49,690 nt of DNA, taken from contig BFEA01000403.1 of assembly GCA_003427395.1 (NCBI GenBank), positions 849,176-898,865 on the forward strand, read 5' to 3'. A program made the translations under genes and the position numbers. The DNA comes from Chara braunii. Lineage: Eukaryota; Streptophyta; Charophyceae; Charales; Characeae. Shown here one piece after another: positions 18,260-27,902 of this stretch (the first letter of the stretch is position 1; each line of letters begins with the position of its first letter). The notes under the pieces are model-generated. The model made no database searches. It was not told where the DNA came from and saw only the letters and a program-made list of their open reading frames with translations.

Positions 18260-18731
18260 TCTCCTCACCCTCGAACAGATCCACACCCCCGTCACCTTCC
18301 CTCGCCACCCCTTCCTTCCCCATCTCTTCGGAGATTTCTATTCTACCCGTCTAATCGCCACTGTCTATCCCCATCGATCCCTTCAGCCCACTGTCCCCAT
18401 GTTCTGTCTGCATATCCTGTTGTTTAGCGCTGTGTGGGAACGGTGCAACGTAGTAGAAGTCTACTGCGTAGCCACAGGAACGATTCCTGCCTGTCGCCAC
18501 TACGATATCTTTCGTGCGGCGCTCTTCCGCACCCTCTCCTCCCTCTACCGCGACTACCTCGCCTCTCTCCCTCATAGCGGCGATCGCTTCCCCCGCTTTC
18601 ACCGAATCATCCGCTATGAGGAACTTTCGATAGATGGGATACATCGCTACCTACCTCCACTTCCTCCCTGTCGCCCCCGTGAACTCCCCTCCATGTACCG
18701 CGTCTACTTCCCCATCCCCACGGGACGCTAA
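18210..18731 (+). CDS. Ty3-1 accessory ORF C, unknown function
   Basis: 173 residues from ATG 18210, overlapping the end of ORF B by 50 bases in another frame. A second ATG (18399) starts MFCLHILLFSAVWERC, where composition becomes more protein-like. A candidate acceptor (CGAACAG, ending 18280) after a C/T-rich stretch precedes it, so 18399 may be the better start. The later part (HYDIFRAALFRTLSSLYRDYLASL, FHRIIRYEELSIDGIHRYL) looks helical and globular. It ends in TAA at 18729. No family recognised. It could be an independent accessory gene or a decayed part of one. Confidence 0.45.
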   Translation: MRAIGLRPRTVSRPPLDLLTLEQIHTPVTFPRHPFLPHLFGDFYSTRLIATVYPHRSLQPTVPMFCLHILLFSAVWERCNVVEVYCVATGTIPACRHYDIFRAALFRTLSSLYRDYLASLPHSGDRFPRFHRIIRYEELSIDGIHRYLPPLPPCRPRELPSMYRVYFPIPTGR

Positions 18732-19211
18732 TCCCAACCCCACTCTCTCCCTCCAGCCCTTCGACAAGAGAAGACGACACGAATTAGAAGTTTTGCGAAG
18801 ATCACGTCAAGGACAATGACGTCCACCTACGCTCTGATTCGACGAACCTCGACGAGCTGGGGTGCAGAGCACACGGAGACCAGGCGGACCATGATGGCGT
18901 CACCTGGACGATCTCTACAGTACGAAGAACAGGGGGTTGCATATGATAGGGCTGCGGAGATCTTGCCATGCGGCTTAGTTATCGTTCCTTGTGCTTCTTC
19001 CTGATGCTCCGTCTTCTTCTATCCCTTGTTCGAACTTCCATACAGTCAAGAAGTTGCAATTGAAGTTGGCGTCAACATGAACTCTGGCTCGATCATCTGC
19101 TGATACACTTGGTTCCTCATGCATCACTCTTCCCCCTCTTTCCTTCTCCGCCATGACACGCAATCAGGAGATCGCATGATTTTGGAACCCCCTGCGTGTC
19201 ACATATGTGAC

Positions 19212-19627
19212 GAACTACTTCCCGAACCTGTGCTATCTTTCGTACCTCTTTGGCTCAAATTTTTCTTGTACCATACCGACTCTACGAGTACCCCGTTTGT
19301 TTTCTTGATTTTGGGTACCGTGTTTTTGGCCCCCATTTTGTCGAAAGCTTGGTTGATTCTTGGAATTCTGTTTTTTGCAATTCAGGAAATACACGGGAAT
19401 TTACACGCGCCTTAACGAGCACACTGGGAATTGCGTCCGGCAGTTGGGAATTCCGGGATAAGTGGAACTTCGATGTATCTTTTTTTGTGTGTGAATGTTC
19501 TCGTCGCGTTGGGGAAAACTCTCGGAATGTTGTGAGAATACGAATAGGCGTAGAATTTTCTTTTCCCACGTCGTCCTCTTTGCGCGCGGATATGGTGATT
19601 TCAATTTTGAATTGGTTTAGGACATAG
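19212..19627 (+). pseudogene. Possible fourth Ty3-1 ORF or remnant
   Basis: An open frame after a TGA near 19210, without a good ATG, ending at TAG 19625. The translated sequence (PYRLYEYPVCFLDFGYRVFG, WEFRDKWNFDVSFFVCECSRR) has protein-like composition. The overlapping frame 19119-19415 encodes two hydrophobic stretches (FVFLILGTVFLAPIL, AWLILGILFFAI) that could be membrane segments, but the two frames cannot both be genuine over the same bases. I cannot decide which, if either, was coding. Confidence 0.25.
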
Positions 19628-20295
19628 GCAAGATGTAACTGTTTCGGTGCCTTTTTCTTTTACTTTTTGTTGACGGCGTCACGCATGCGAAGCTTCCCCC
19701 CCCCCCCGCTCTGTTTCCCACATCGTTCTCTCCCGCGCTCTTCCCTCCTCCCCCCCCCTTCTCATCCTCCCTTCTCACAACTGTTTTTCCTCTCTCTCTC
19801 TCCCGCTCTCATCGGATGCGCGCCCATTTCCCTTTCTTGATCATCTGAATCTTGGACCCGTCTTGCGCTACTTCTCGCGTCTTTTTCCTTCCCACCCTCT
19901 GAATTCAGCGCATGACGCCCGCTCGATCCTTCGATAACTCCCGCTCGCCAATCATGTACGTGGATCAATAGGATCGTCCTATTGCGCGACGAATCTGACT
20001 GGTTGAACCTTGAGTCTCGAGGGATCAACATGGCTTCCACGGAGCACTATGCTCAAAGCTTTCTTCTCCTGCTTCTTTTCTTACACTTCAATTTTCCCCC
20101 TGCCTTCTCTCTCCCTCGCCCCCCTTCTCGCCACTATAAATTCCGCAAACGCGCCCGCAAACCTTTCTTACGTTCTCAACTCCCAAGCCAGCTTCCGAGA
20201 AGCAGTGGCTAGGCAGAGTGTTTGGTGCGAGTCGGAAAGTCGGGCTGACGATAGGCTGGGGAGTCTGGTCTCAACCATAGACCAGATACATGTAG

Positions 20296-20328
20296 GGGGG
20301 TCCGGCGTTTTGGGAACGCCGGACCCCC
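20296..20328. repeat. Perfect 14-bp GC hairpin
   Basis: Arms GGGGGTCCGGCGTT (20296-20309) and its exact complement (20315-20328) flank a 5-nt loop. There is no T run directly after it. It sits in the non-coding 3' part of Ty3-1, 48 bases before the 40-bp ATTTCGT...ACGAAAT repeat. Confidence 0.9.
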
Positions 20329-20375
20329 AAGAGCAAAAAATTTCGACCGGATTTTGGCAAAAAAAGTGAGTTTTG

Positions 20376-20415
20376 ATTTCGTTAAAAAAATATAATATGT
20401 CCGTTTTGACGAAAT
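20376..20415. repeat. 40-bp dispersed repeat with ATTTCGT/ACGAAAT arms
   Basis: The same length, the same 7-base terminal arms and a mostly identical interior occur at 4768-4807. Confidence 0.6.
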
Positions 20416-21194
20416 GGTTGTTGTGGGATCTGGGCAAACCGCGTCGAGTTTACGTCCGCGGGGTGACGATCGCAGTGGTGGGAGTTAACACGCGACAACC
20501 GGGATCGTCGGTGCGGGTATGAGGATCGATGATTGGAGTTGAGTGAGTGATTGGCCCGGGGCCATATTGAAATTCACGGCGAATGCGCCTTTCTTGTTGT
20601 GGATCTTTATCTCTGGTGTGAGTGTACGGCGGCAACGCCGAACTTCCTTTTTTTTTTGGATCTTGTCATCTCCTATCTCGATCTTCCTCCCTCATCTCTT
20701 TTTTTCTTTTCTATCGTTGAATGACGATGTCGCTTGATGCTTGTTCCTCTCGTAAATGAGAATGAATTTGTATGCTTTTCTGCGTGAAGGAACTTCTTCC
20801 GGAACTCTTCCATTAGTTTCCTGGGTAATCCCCGGCGGTCGAGGAATTGATCCTCTTGTCTTGTGAACGGTGGATGCGTGTGTACAATTCCCTCGGTTGA
20901 TTTTCGATTTGTGTACCCTTGTCATTTTTGCACCTTCCACAGTGAATGAATGTATGGAGATGCTTGTCTTTTTATTAGACGCCGCACTTAGCGGGATTTT
21001 GTTCGAAAATGCAAGAGTGTTTAGATCAATAGTTCTGAATGCACTGTGCATGCCATCTGCCTTATGCTGCACGACTTCTGCAGCTGATCTACAGGGCAAC
21101 CTCGAGAAATAAGGCGCCTGGGATCAACACCGCGGTGACTTACGGAAACCTGAGTCGGGGGTCAGTCCCTCACTTACATGCATGATCGAGCTGA

Positions 21195-21549
21195 NNNNNN
21201 NNNNNNNNNNNNNNNNNNNNNNNNNNNNNNNNNNNNNNNNNNNNNNNNNNNNNNNNNNNNNNNNNNNNNNNNNNNNNNNNNNNNNNNNNNNNNNNNNNNN
21301 NNNNNNNNNNNNNNNNNNNNNNNNNNNNNNNNNNNNNNNNNNNNNNNNNNNNNNNNNNNNNNNNNNNNNNNNNNNNNNNNNNNNNNNNNNNNNNNNNNNN
21401 NNNNNNNNNNNNNNNNNNNNNNNNNNNNNNNNNNNNNNNNNNNNNNNNNNNNNNNNNNNNNNNNNNNNNNNNNNNNNNNNNNNNNNNNNNNNNNNNNNNN
21501 NNNNNNNNNNNNNNNNNNNNNNNNNNNNNNNNNNNNNNNNNNNNNNNNN
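21195..21549. other. Assembly gap, 355 N
   Basis: Unknown sequence inside the 3' end of Ty3-1. It hides the start of the 3' LTR. Translated frames that pass through it are meaningless. Confidence 0.99.
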
Positions 21550-22056
21550 CCCGTGGACGGCAGTAGAACCCCACTGGCCTCGCACTCTATGCACCGAATG
21601 CCAGCGCTTTGAGCGCTACGAATCTAAGGGTTTCCACTACCGCGCACGGAGTGAAGACGAACACAGAGAAAGAGCCACACGACTGCGACCCTCCACGTCG
21701 GACTCAGAACTGACCGGTGAACGACGTTGGGACTTAATACGAGGACGAGACACGCGAAGTGTGCCGAAGTCTTTCTGCTCTAAACGAAGGGCCGCAGCAC
21801 GGTGGGAAGTCCGGCAATATTTTTTGGATTGAATTTGTCTTTCTCTCTCCTTTCGCGCCGAGCTCCCGCGCGCATTTTTGCGACGCGCGAAAAACGGTCG
21901 ACTTACCTCATCGGACCAACACGGGGGATTTCAGTTCCGTCTGTGTCCCCACACTCAATTTCCAAAAATCCTTGACACACCCCATCTTGCTGTTTTTCCG
22001 GGGCCCTTTTCCACACCTCTAGCACTCCGAACAAAAGACAGCACAGGGCGTGAGGT
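21550..22056 (+). repeat. Ty3-1 3' LTR (start lost in gap)
   Basis: Direct repeat of 10134-10640. After the shared TGAGGT the sequence departs from the primer site and becomes flanking DNA (GCGCGTCATAGC). A rough count gives about 18 differences in 507 bp, mainly A/G and C/T. Confidence 0.85.
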
Positions 22057-22062
22057 TGCGCG

Positions 22063-22740
22063 TCATAGCGGGTCGTCACTGTGGGGGGCCGGGCGTGTGG
22101 CAGCCGGGCGGATATGGTCCCGAAGTTTGCCTCTTGTGACAGGTTTGTTGCGGAGCGCTGATTCTCCCTTGGCTGACCCATCTTGGAGGAGCAGTGGTGT
22201 GTTCTGTGGCAAGTACAGGTCTTGTGATGCTTCTGATTGTCGGTCGGACTCGTCTTCCGAAGACGAATCTTCCAACTCCAGCGAGGTTGACCGACTGTTC
22301 GTCTCAGATAGCAGATTGATAACATCGGTGGCCAGTGTCGTGTCATGGTTCTCGCTGTCAGGCGGTTGCACTGGGGCCATGTACAATTCTAAGGTTAGCA
22401 AATGATGTGGGATCTGCAGTTCCCATGAGGATGGGACGGTGGCCAGTGCAGTTTGACTGTTCTCTGTGTGGAGCACAGTGGCCATTTCGAGGACCAGAAC
22501 ATGGGGCCAATGTTGGTCGTCAAAGGTGAAAGAGAGATCTGCTTCGTCAGTGCGAGAAACGACGAGAGATCTCTCTCCTAGCACTCGGGGGGTCACTGAC
22601 CAAACTTTATTTATCAATTGTTTGATGGTCAGTATGGAGGTAGCCTCATAACTGTCAGGATAACCAATGACTGACTGAGATTGCAACCAGCATATGTCTG
22701 GAATCCAGCCTCTACATGCCGAATGCCAAGGTGCTTAAGT
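22063..22740 (-). CDS. Unidentified minus-strand ORF adjacent to Ty3-1
   Basis: An open frame of about 225 codons with no convincing ATG, read from 22740 to 22063. Its downstream end (about 22063) lies 6 bases from the 3' LTR, so Ty3-1 may have inserted into and truncated it. The N-terminal two thirds look globular (SVIGYPDSYEATSILTI, EADLSFTFDDQHWPHVLVLE). It is followed by an acidic Ser/Glu/Asp-rich stretch (LELEDSSSEDESDRQ). I do not recognise a family. It may be a LINE ORF1 or a host exon. Confidence 0.4.
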
Positions 22741-22784
22741 GTGACCCAACAAACCACTCGAAAACCCTGACAATGAATCCATGT

Positions 22785-23110
22785 TCTCTCTACCAGGTTT
22801 GTACCAGGCCTCATGCCCCCAACATGCCCGGGTTACAGGGCAGCACAATCTCGCCCCGCCTGCGGCCATCGTCGTCCTGGTCATGCCCCCCAGATGGCCA
22901 CTGAAATGTCTCCCCCCAAGCAATTTCCCAGATCTCTCTACCAGGCCTCAAGCTCCTGCTAACAGCAGGTTACAGGTCAATCCCCCAACCCCCACCAGCG
23001 TCGTTCTGGCATCGACCATCCATGGGACACTGACCTTACGAGCATCCATGCCGTATCGGCTAAGCTGCTAGGCACCACTGAGATATCCCGACTTCCAGAT
23101 TCCTGCGGTG
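22785..23110 (-). repeat. Diverged repeat unit 1 (paired CTCTACCAGG / GGTTACAGGG blocks)
   Basis: Two sub-blocks, each starting near CTCTACCAGG (plus strand) and running to GGTTACAGGKCA, followed by a common trailer (GCTAAGCTGCTAGGCACCAC...). The same arrangement recurs at 23845-24070 and 25665-25980, and partly at 24880-25080. Orientation is inferred from the poly(T)-bordered tail at 23232. Confidence 0.6.
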
Positions 23111-23231
23111 AATCTCCTCTCTTCTTGAAGCTGCTAAGCTATGCTGCTAAGAACTTTCTGAAATTTCACAGGGCTTCTAGCGAAAACTAGGAGAGGGGGT
23201 ATTATTAGAAGGATACCCAGTCCATACTTTC

Positions 23232-24070
23232 TTTTTTTTTTTTGAAACAAGCTCCATCTATTGGTGGGGAGCAGCACCTGCTGGAAACCGGGTCCAGCAT
23301 CCCATAGATACAACCATATCCTCACTAATTGGCACCCCACTGGGAACCGGGCCCAGCGTCCCATAACGAGTACGTTCAGAAAACTTCAGAAAACTTCATC
23401 AGACAACTTCAAGAAAATGAGGCAAGGAACTACTAGAAAACATTAATTGGCCTAAGGATGGAATTTGGAAGATTGAGATACCGGGACCATCACCCGGCTT
23501 TAGCTCGGAACTATTGGAGCTACTTCAGACATGTCTATGGCAACTTCATGAGAAAATTCAGAAACGACTCGGAAAAAGCCCCATCGATCCACTTTGCCTC
23601 ACTCCGGCAAGACGGACTGCAGCGGAGCCACCATCTCTACTGCTGCTATGCCATACTCCCATCCTACCAGCTAGACCCCTCACTGGTAGGACACGTGATA
23701 ACCCACCATCTTCTCCCACTCACCTTATTAACTCTTACCGTCATTCCAGAAGCAAGAGAATAGGCCACAGAGGTCCTACGATTGTTCCAAAAACTTTGAA
23801 AACCCACTTAACAAGCCCAACCAACCTTTTGCCATTACCGCCCCTTTTCCAGATCTCTACCAGGCCTCACAGCCCCAAACAGCACAGGTTGCAGGGCTGT
23901 GCGACCTCACCCCAGCCCACTGACTACAGGAAATGCCCCCAAAGCAAATCCCCAGATCTCTTTGCAAGGCCTCATGCTTCCTCCTGGCAGCAGGTTACAG
24001 GGCAGAGCCACCTAACCCCAGCTCCGGCAAGCTTCATTCTGATATCGGCCATCCGTGAACCACTAAAGTG
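23232..24070 (-). mobile_element. Hairpin-tailed non-autonomous element, copy 2
   Basis: Read on the minus strand, the 3' end is a poly(A) tail (T run 23232-23243). The conserved tail module follows, with two successive hairpins: GCTGGA/TCCAGC (23280-23285 / 23293-23298) and CTGGG/CCCAG (23340-23344 / 23352-23356). The body continues to about 24070 and includes a GATACCGGGACCATCACCCGG segment (about 23478) that recurs at about 25490, and the paired CTCTACCAGG blocks. No coding frame is convincing. It is probably a SINE or a decayed LINE end mobilised by LINE enzymes. Confidence 0.55.
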
Positions 24071-25389
24071 ACGAGTATCCATTACTGTCCACAGACCGCC
24101 AGATGAGCAATTGATACGTTGTAGTTGTCCAAAGATTAAACCCCCCACCCCTCTCCAGTCCTTTCTCACAAGAAGATTATACCTGGCCCTTTTAATGCGA
24201 TAATCGTCTAGCCCCACAGATTTCAGCAAAAGACATAAAAGACCCCTCTCTCCATCATCTCACCAGGGGTCGATACCTCCAGCTGGTACCCATCAAGGCA
24301 CCCCTAACAAGATGCCCGGTGCCAATCGCACCAGAGAAAGCTATCCCAGCGGATCTCCACCAAGCCAACCCTAACTCCATCCTCGTAAAGGGCCTCTGAG
24401 TGTTTGCGTTCAACAAAGAGCTAAGCACAGTCATCAACAAAAAATATCCTGCCCCAGCAGAGATTCCTGTCTCTATCATCAAGGAGGCCAAACTACATTT
24501 ACAGAGGAGAGACCACCTCCTCCCTCTCTGTCCTCATGAAGAGTCATCCCATGCCCTCCTCCTAGCCATCAGCTACCAGGGACCCGACTCCTAATCAACA
24601 TTCCAGAGACTTGGAGGCGGAAATTCAGAAAAATCAATGCAGCGGTGATCTTTTTTTTTCTTTTTTTTTTTTTCCGAATAAAGAAGAAAAGCAGAAGCTG
24701 CCAAAAAATTATTAAAAACCAGCAAAGCCCTCTTTTTCGGATCCACTAGCTTCCCCCAGACCAGACTCAGCACTCCCAAGACACCTCAACCTGCCCAATA
24801 CCTGCCATCGTGTCGTGTACTCACTACCAAAGCTATCCCCGGCTTAGGGGTTGCCTTGACAGTACCTCCTAGTTCGCCACTGGATTGCCTTCCACCCTCA
24901 TGCTCCTGCTACAAAACAGGTCACAGGGCAAACACCCCAGCACCGGCCAGCGTAGTTCTGGCTTCGGCCAACCAAGAGCTCAGAACACTACTTACTGGCA
25001 GGCACCAGACAGGATTCAGCTATCCCGGAAATCCTGTTATCCAGAATAGAAGAAACCAGCTGTCACCTATGGAAGTGTCACACCCAGGTAGGAATTCCCT
25101 CCCCCTCTCCGCCTTCCCACCCTGTCCCTTCGCTGCCTCCGCTGACAGAGAGTGTCGAAATTAGAAGACCTTCCCCGTCAGCCCCAACTTGGAACAGTCC
25201 CATCTACACCCTACAACCCACAGAAATCCAGTTCCCACCAAAAGTATTCCTCTGCTACCCCATACCCTAATCTACCAAGAAAAACTTTAGGGGTTAGAAA
25301 ACACTGGAAATCTGGAGTGCCGAGAAGATAGGGATTGAGGATTTATGAATTAAAAATTTAGGAAAATTCAAAATCGGATGAACTGTATA
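24071..25389. repeat. Repeat-derived spacer with partial unit 3
   Basis: No gene recognised. A T-rich stretch (24652-24673) may be another poly(A) end on the minus strand. A partial copy of the repeat unit lies at about 24880-25080 (CATGCTCCTGC...GGTCACAGGGCA...CACCGGCCAGCGTAGTTCTGGC). The sequence is C-rich with many CCAGC/CTACC motifs shared with the flanking units. Confidence 0.45.
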
Positions 25390-25980
25390 CCCTTTTATTT
25401 TATGTTGAACAAAGCTCCAAGCTATTCGTGGGGAGCGGCATATACCGGGAACCGGGCCCAGCCTCCCATATGAGAAACTATACAGAACAGATTGACATAC
25501 TGGGGCCATTACACGGCCTTGGCTGAGAATAATGGAAGCGTTCATGAGAAACCTACCTAGTTATGCAAAAAAAAAGGGCACATACCGTATACCAAGATAC
25601 CCTAGTGGTACTCAGCAGACCGAACCTACACGTACCAAAAGTACTGTCCTGATCCCATTACCAAGCCTCTACCAGGCCTTACACCCCCAACATGCTAGAT
25701 TACAGAGCAGCACGACCCAACCCAGCTCTGGCCAGCATCGTCCTGGGGACGAGTCAAACGGCCCATGGTTAGCCACTGGAATGGCCCCCCCAAAGCGATT
25801 CCCCAGATCTCTCTACCAGGCCTCACGCTCTTACCAAAAGCGGGTTACAGGGCAATGCCCCAGCACCGGCCAGGGTTGGCTATCCATGAGCCCTTGACCA
25901 TAACAACATCAGCACGGCATTGGATGAACTACTGAGCACCACCAAAATACCCTGACATCCTAGTTCCTGCAGTAGGAGTA
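25390..25980 (-). mobile_element. Hairpin-tailed non-autonomous element, copy 3
   Basis: Same structure as copy 2 but without a long T run. The tail module (GCTCC...GGGGAGC...CCGGGAACCGGGCCCAG) is at 25414-25460. The shared segment lies at about 25490. Two CTCTACCAGG blocks lie at 25667-25720 and 25815-25880, then the trailer ACTGAGCACCACC (about 25930). It lies in the same orientation as copy 2, about 2.15 kb away. Confidence 0.5.
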
Positions 25981-26414
25981 TTTATGGGGAACTAACGAGA
26001 AAACTACTGGTCCTTTGAGGAAACTGAAAAAGCATTCCGAAATCCACAGAGGATGATGTAACGAGTACCCAGAAACCCAAGGATTGCCCCACAGATCAAA
26101 CCGAAGCCCACCAAAGCTGTCTTATGTATACTCTAATACAGAGGGTGACTATTATGAGAAGATTAGGTCAAAATACAGTGATGCTTGATTTTGTACCTGC
26201 GGAGTTCTTACAGAGGATGTAAGACAGTTATTAACTTATTATGACTACAAAACTATGTCCAGGCAATCCAAATGTGTTACCGAATTACAGTGTATTAAAA
26301 ATAATACGCAGTGTATCCATCTGACCACTGTGAATTTGACCTCAGCGACTCTCTGTCGTCGTTATAGTTACAGGTTTACAACAGGCCACATCATCAGTTC
26401 AACAAACAAACAAA

Positions 26415-26470
<56 letters not shown>

Positions 26471-26565
26471 AGAAGAAGAAGAAAGCACGAAGCCCACATT
26501 TCTTCTGCAGCTACAATTCGAGCCAACTTGACTATGAAAAAGGTTGGCGGAATTCTCCACAAAGC
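25981..26565. other. Spacer with 53-nt A run
   Basis: No gene seen. An A run (26416-26468) followed by (GAA)n to about 26484 lies after an AACAAACAAAC stretch. This could be the poly(A) tail of a plus-strand retroelement whose body (25981-26415) I cannot classify. Confidence 0.5.
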
Positions 26566-26650
26566 CCGATGATAGCTCAGTTGGTAGAGCGGAGGACTGT
26601 AGATTACAAGTGGTATCCTTAGGTCGCTGGTTCGAATCCGGCTCATCGGA
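26566..26650 (+). tRNA. tRNA-Tyr (GTA) with intron
   Basis: 85 nt. The acceptor stem is a perfect 7 bp (CCGATGA 26566-26572 with TCATCGG 26643-26649), discriminator A. The A box is TAGCTCAGTTGGTAGAGC and the B box GGTTCGAATCC. The anticodon region GGACTGTAGA carries GTA followed by about 12 extra bases before ATCCTT, matching the short intron of nuclear tRNA-Tyr genes. It could be a functional gene or the head of the tandem repeat that follows. Confidence 0.9.
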
Positions 26651-26708
26651 ATATTCGTTATGCTAGAACTGCCAGGGTTCTTTGTTATATCTGTGAAACT
26701 AAATTCAT

Positions 26709-26790
26709 GCAGTGGCTCAGTGGTTAGAGCACTGGTTGGAAATGTGCCTTGTGGCATAAGGGCGCAGGTTCAAATCTTTGAGCCTGCACT
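26709..26790 (+). tRNA. tRNA-Ser (GGA)-like sequence, probably pseudogene
   Basis: Begins GCAGTGGCTCAGTGGTTAGAGC. The anticodon loop contains TGGAAAT (GGA). A class-II long variable arm with stem TGCC/GGCA (TGCCTTGTGGCA) follows, then the B box GGTTCAAATC. The acceptor stem is imperfect beyond GCAG/CTGC, so it is probably not functional. Confidence 0.6.
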
Positions 26791-27021
26791 CTTGCACATA
26801 GTGACATAGCCCACCAGAGGGCATCGACCGACAAACTGCCATTCACACACCCCCCTTGGGCTGCCGCATGGCACTATTACAGACACTGCCTGCACACCAC
26901 CCAAGGGCTTAGTCCATGGTGAGTACACGAGACATGGTCACTGGGTCGAATCCAGCTTGTCGAAATATGTGTTACGTGATCAATAGGGTTCTTTGTTTGC
27001 ATCTATGAAGTTAAATTCAAG

Positions 27022-27100
27022 CACCAGTGGCTCAGTGGGAAGAATAGTTGTTAGAAATTGTGGCATTAGGGCATAGGTTCAAATCTTCGAGTCCACACTT
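27022..27100 (+). pseudogene. Second tRNA-Ser-like copy, degenerate
   Basis: Aligns with 26709-26790 (CAGTGGCTCAGTGG, GGTTCAAATCTT kept). The A box is damaged (GGGAAGAATAG), the anticodon loop reads TTAGAAAT and the variable arm is lost. It belongs to unit 2 of the tandem repeat. Confidence 0.6.
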
Positions 27101-27236
27101 TTGCACATAGGCTACCAGCGAGCGTTGATCGACATACTGCCATTCGCACACCCCCCTTGGGCTGACGCATGGTACTGTTACAGACACTGCCTGCACACCA
27201 CCCAAGGGGTTAGTCCATGGTGAGTACACGAGACAT

Positions 27237-27840
27237 GCCCCAGAGATCGGGGTTAATCCATGGTTGTAGTATGCCGGTAGCAGGCCTTGGGGGGAGGGCT
27301 GTTTGAGTGCTTAGCCTTGGGGTGGTCTGACAAGTCTGTGTGTGTGTGTGTGTGGGTTGTGTGTGGTGTGTGGTCCAGTGATCTTTGGGTCATGTCTCAT
27401 GTACTCACCATGGGCAGGGTAGAGGAGTTGGGTTGGGTACGGGTCTTAGGTCTAGGCTAGGTAGGAATTTGTGTAGAGATTGTGGGCCTGTCTGTGCGCA
27501 CCATCTCATTCGTATGCAATACTCTGTTGGTGTGTCATGGGTGTGACTGGGTACCATGGTAGTTTCCCGACCTCATGGTACACCAGCGAGAGTCCATACT
27601 TACAGCGTACGATTCTGGTACCGATCTGGCCCCGCTCTCTACAGCCCCCTTGAGTAGTGGTAGGGGCTGGGTGTAAGGTACATACAATTCCCAAGGGCGG
27701 GCCTCATGTCTATCTTACAATGCTTGCGGGCTGGGCTTCATCCAGGCTGGTACCTGACTGCATTCCCATTTAGGGCGTTTGATTGGGGCGTGAATCTGGG
27801 AAGGGTCTCTGGGTAGGGGTCTTGTCTTAGGCAGGGGAGG
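27237..27840. other. G/T-rich spacer
   Basis: No gene recognised. Contains (TG)n at 27338-27352 and an inverted copy of the tRNA-repeat trailer (27391-27412). Confidence 0.6.
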
Positions 27841-27902
27841 ATGGGTTGTCACATTGATAGTAGAAGGATGAGGTATGTAATTTTATCAAAGATAATCTCC
27901 CT

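Larger units (their letters stand above)
18732..21194 (+). other. Ty3-1 region between accessory ORFs and 3' LTR
   Basis: Mostly non-coding. It has C-rich runs (19697-19709, 19750-19759), a GC hairpin at 20296-20328 and the 40-bp dispersed repeat at 20376-20415. One possible further ORF lies at 19250-19627 (non-ATG start, 125 codons, DFGYRVFGPHFVESLVDSW; no family recognised). The last 75 bases before the N gap (21120-21194) may contain the polypurine tract and 3' LTR start, but neither is clear. Confidence 0.5.
10134..22056 (+). mobile_element. Ty3-1: Ty3/Gypsy LTR retrotransposon with accessory ORFs
   Basis: An element of about 11.9 kb bounded by two direct LTR copies (10134-10640, 21550-22056). 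By eye the LTRs are roughly 96% identical, with mostly transition differences. The internal order is primer site, gag, protease, RT, RNase H, integrase, which is the Ty3/Gypsy order (integrase after RNase H). Gag, pol and integrase share one reading frame and are interrupted by stop codons but few indels. About 4.9 kb between integrase and 3' LTR is unusual for the family and holds three or four unrecognised ORFs. A 355-N gap hides the start of the 3' LTR. LTR divergence and stops argue against current activity. Confidence 0.88.
26566..27236 (+). repeat. Tandem repeat of Tyr-Ser tRNA unit, two copies of about 305 bp
   Basis: Unit 1 (26566-26936) holds tRNA-Tyr, a GTTCTTTGTT spacer, a tRNA-Ser-like sequence and a trailer ending CCATGGTGAGTACACGAGAC. 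Unit 2 (26937-27236) begins inside the tRNA-Tyr 3' half (GGTCACTGGGTCGAATCC) and repeats the rest. Matching landmarks are 301-311 bases apart. An inverted copy of the trailer lies at 27391-27412. Confidence 0.8.

Noticed and set aside
20296-20328. Bacterial-type intrinsic terminator
   Set aside because: A perfect GC hairpin, but there is no following T run and the DNA is eukaryotic.
20692-21099. 135-codon minus ORF before the 3' LTR
   Set aside because: Composition is not protein-like, it is antisense to Ty3-1 and it has no recognisable motif.
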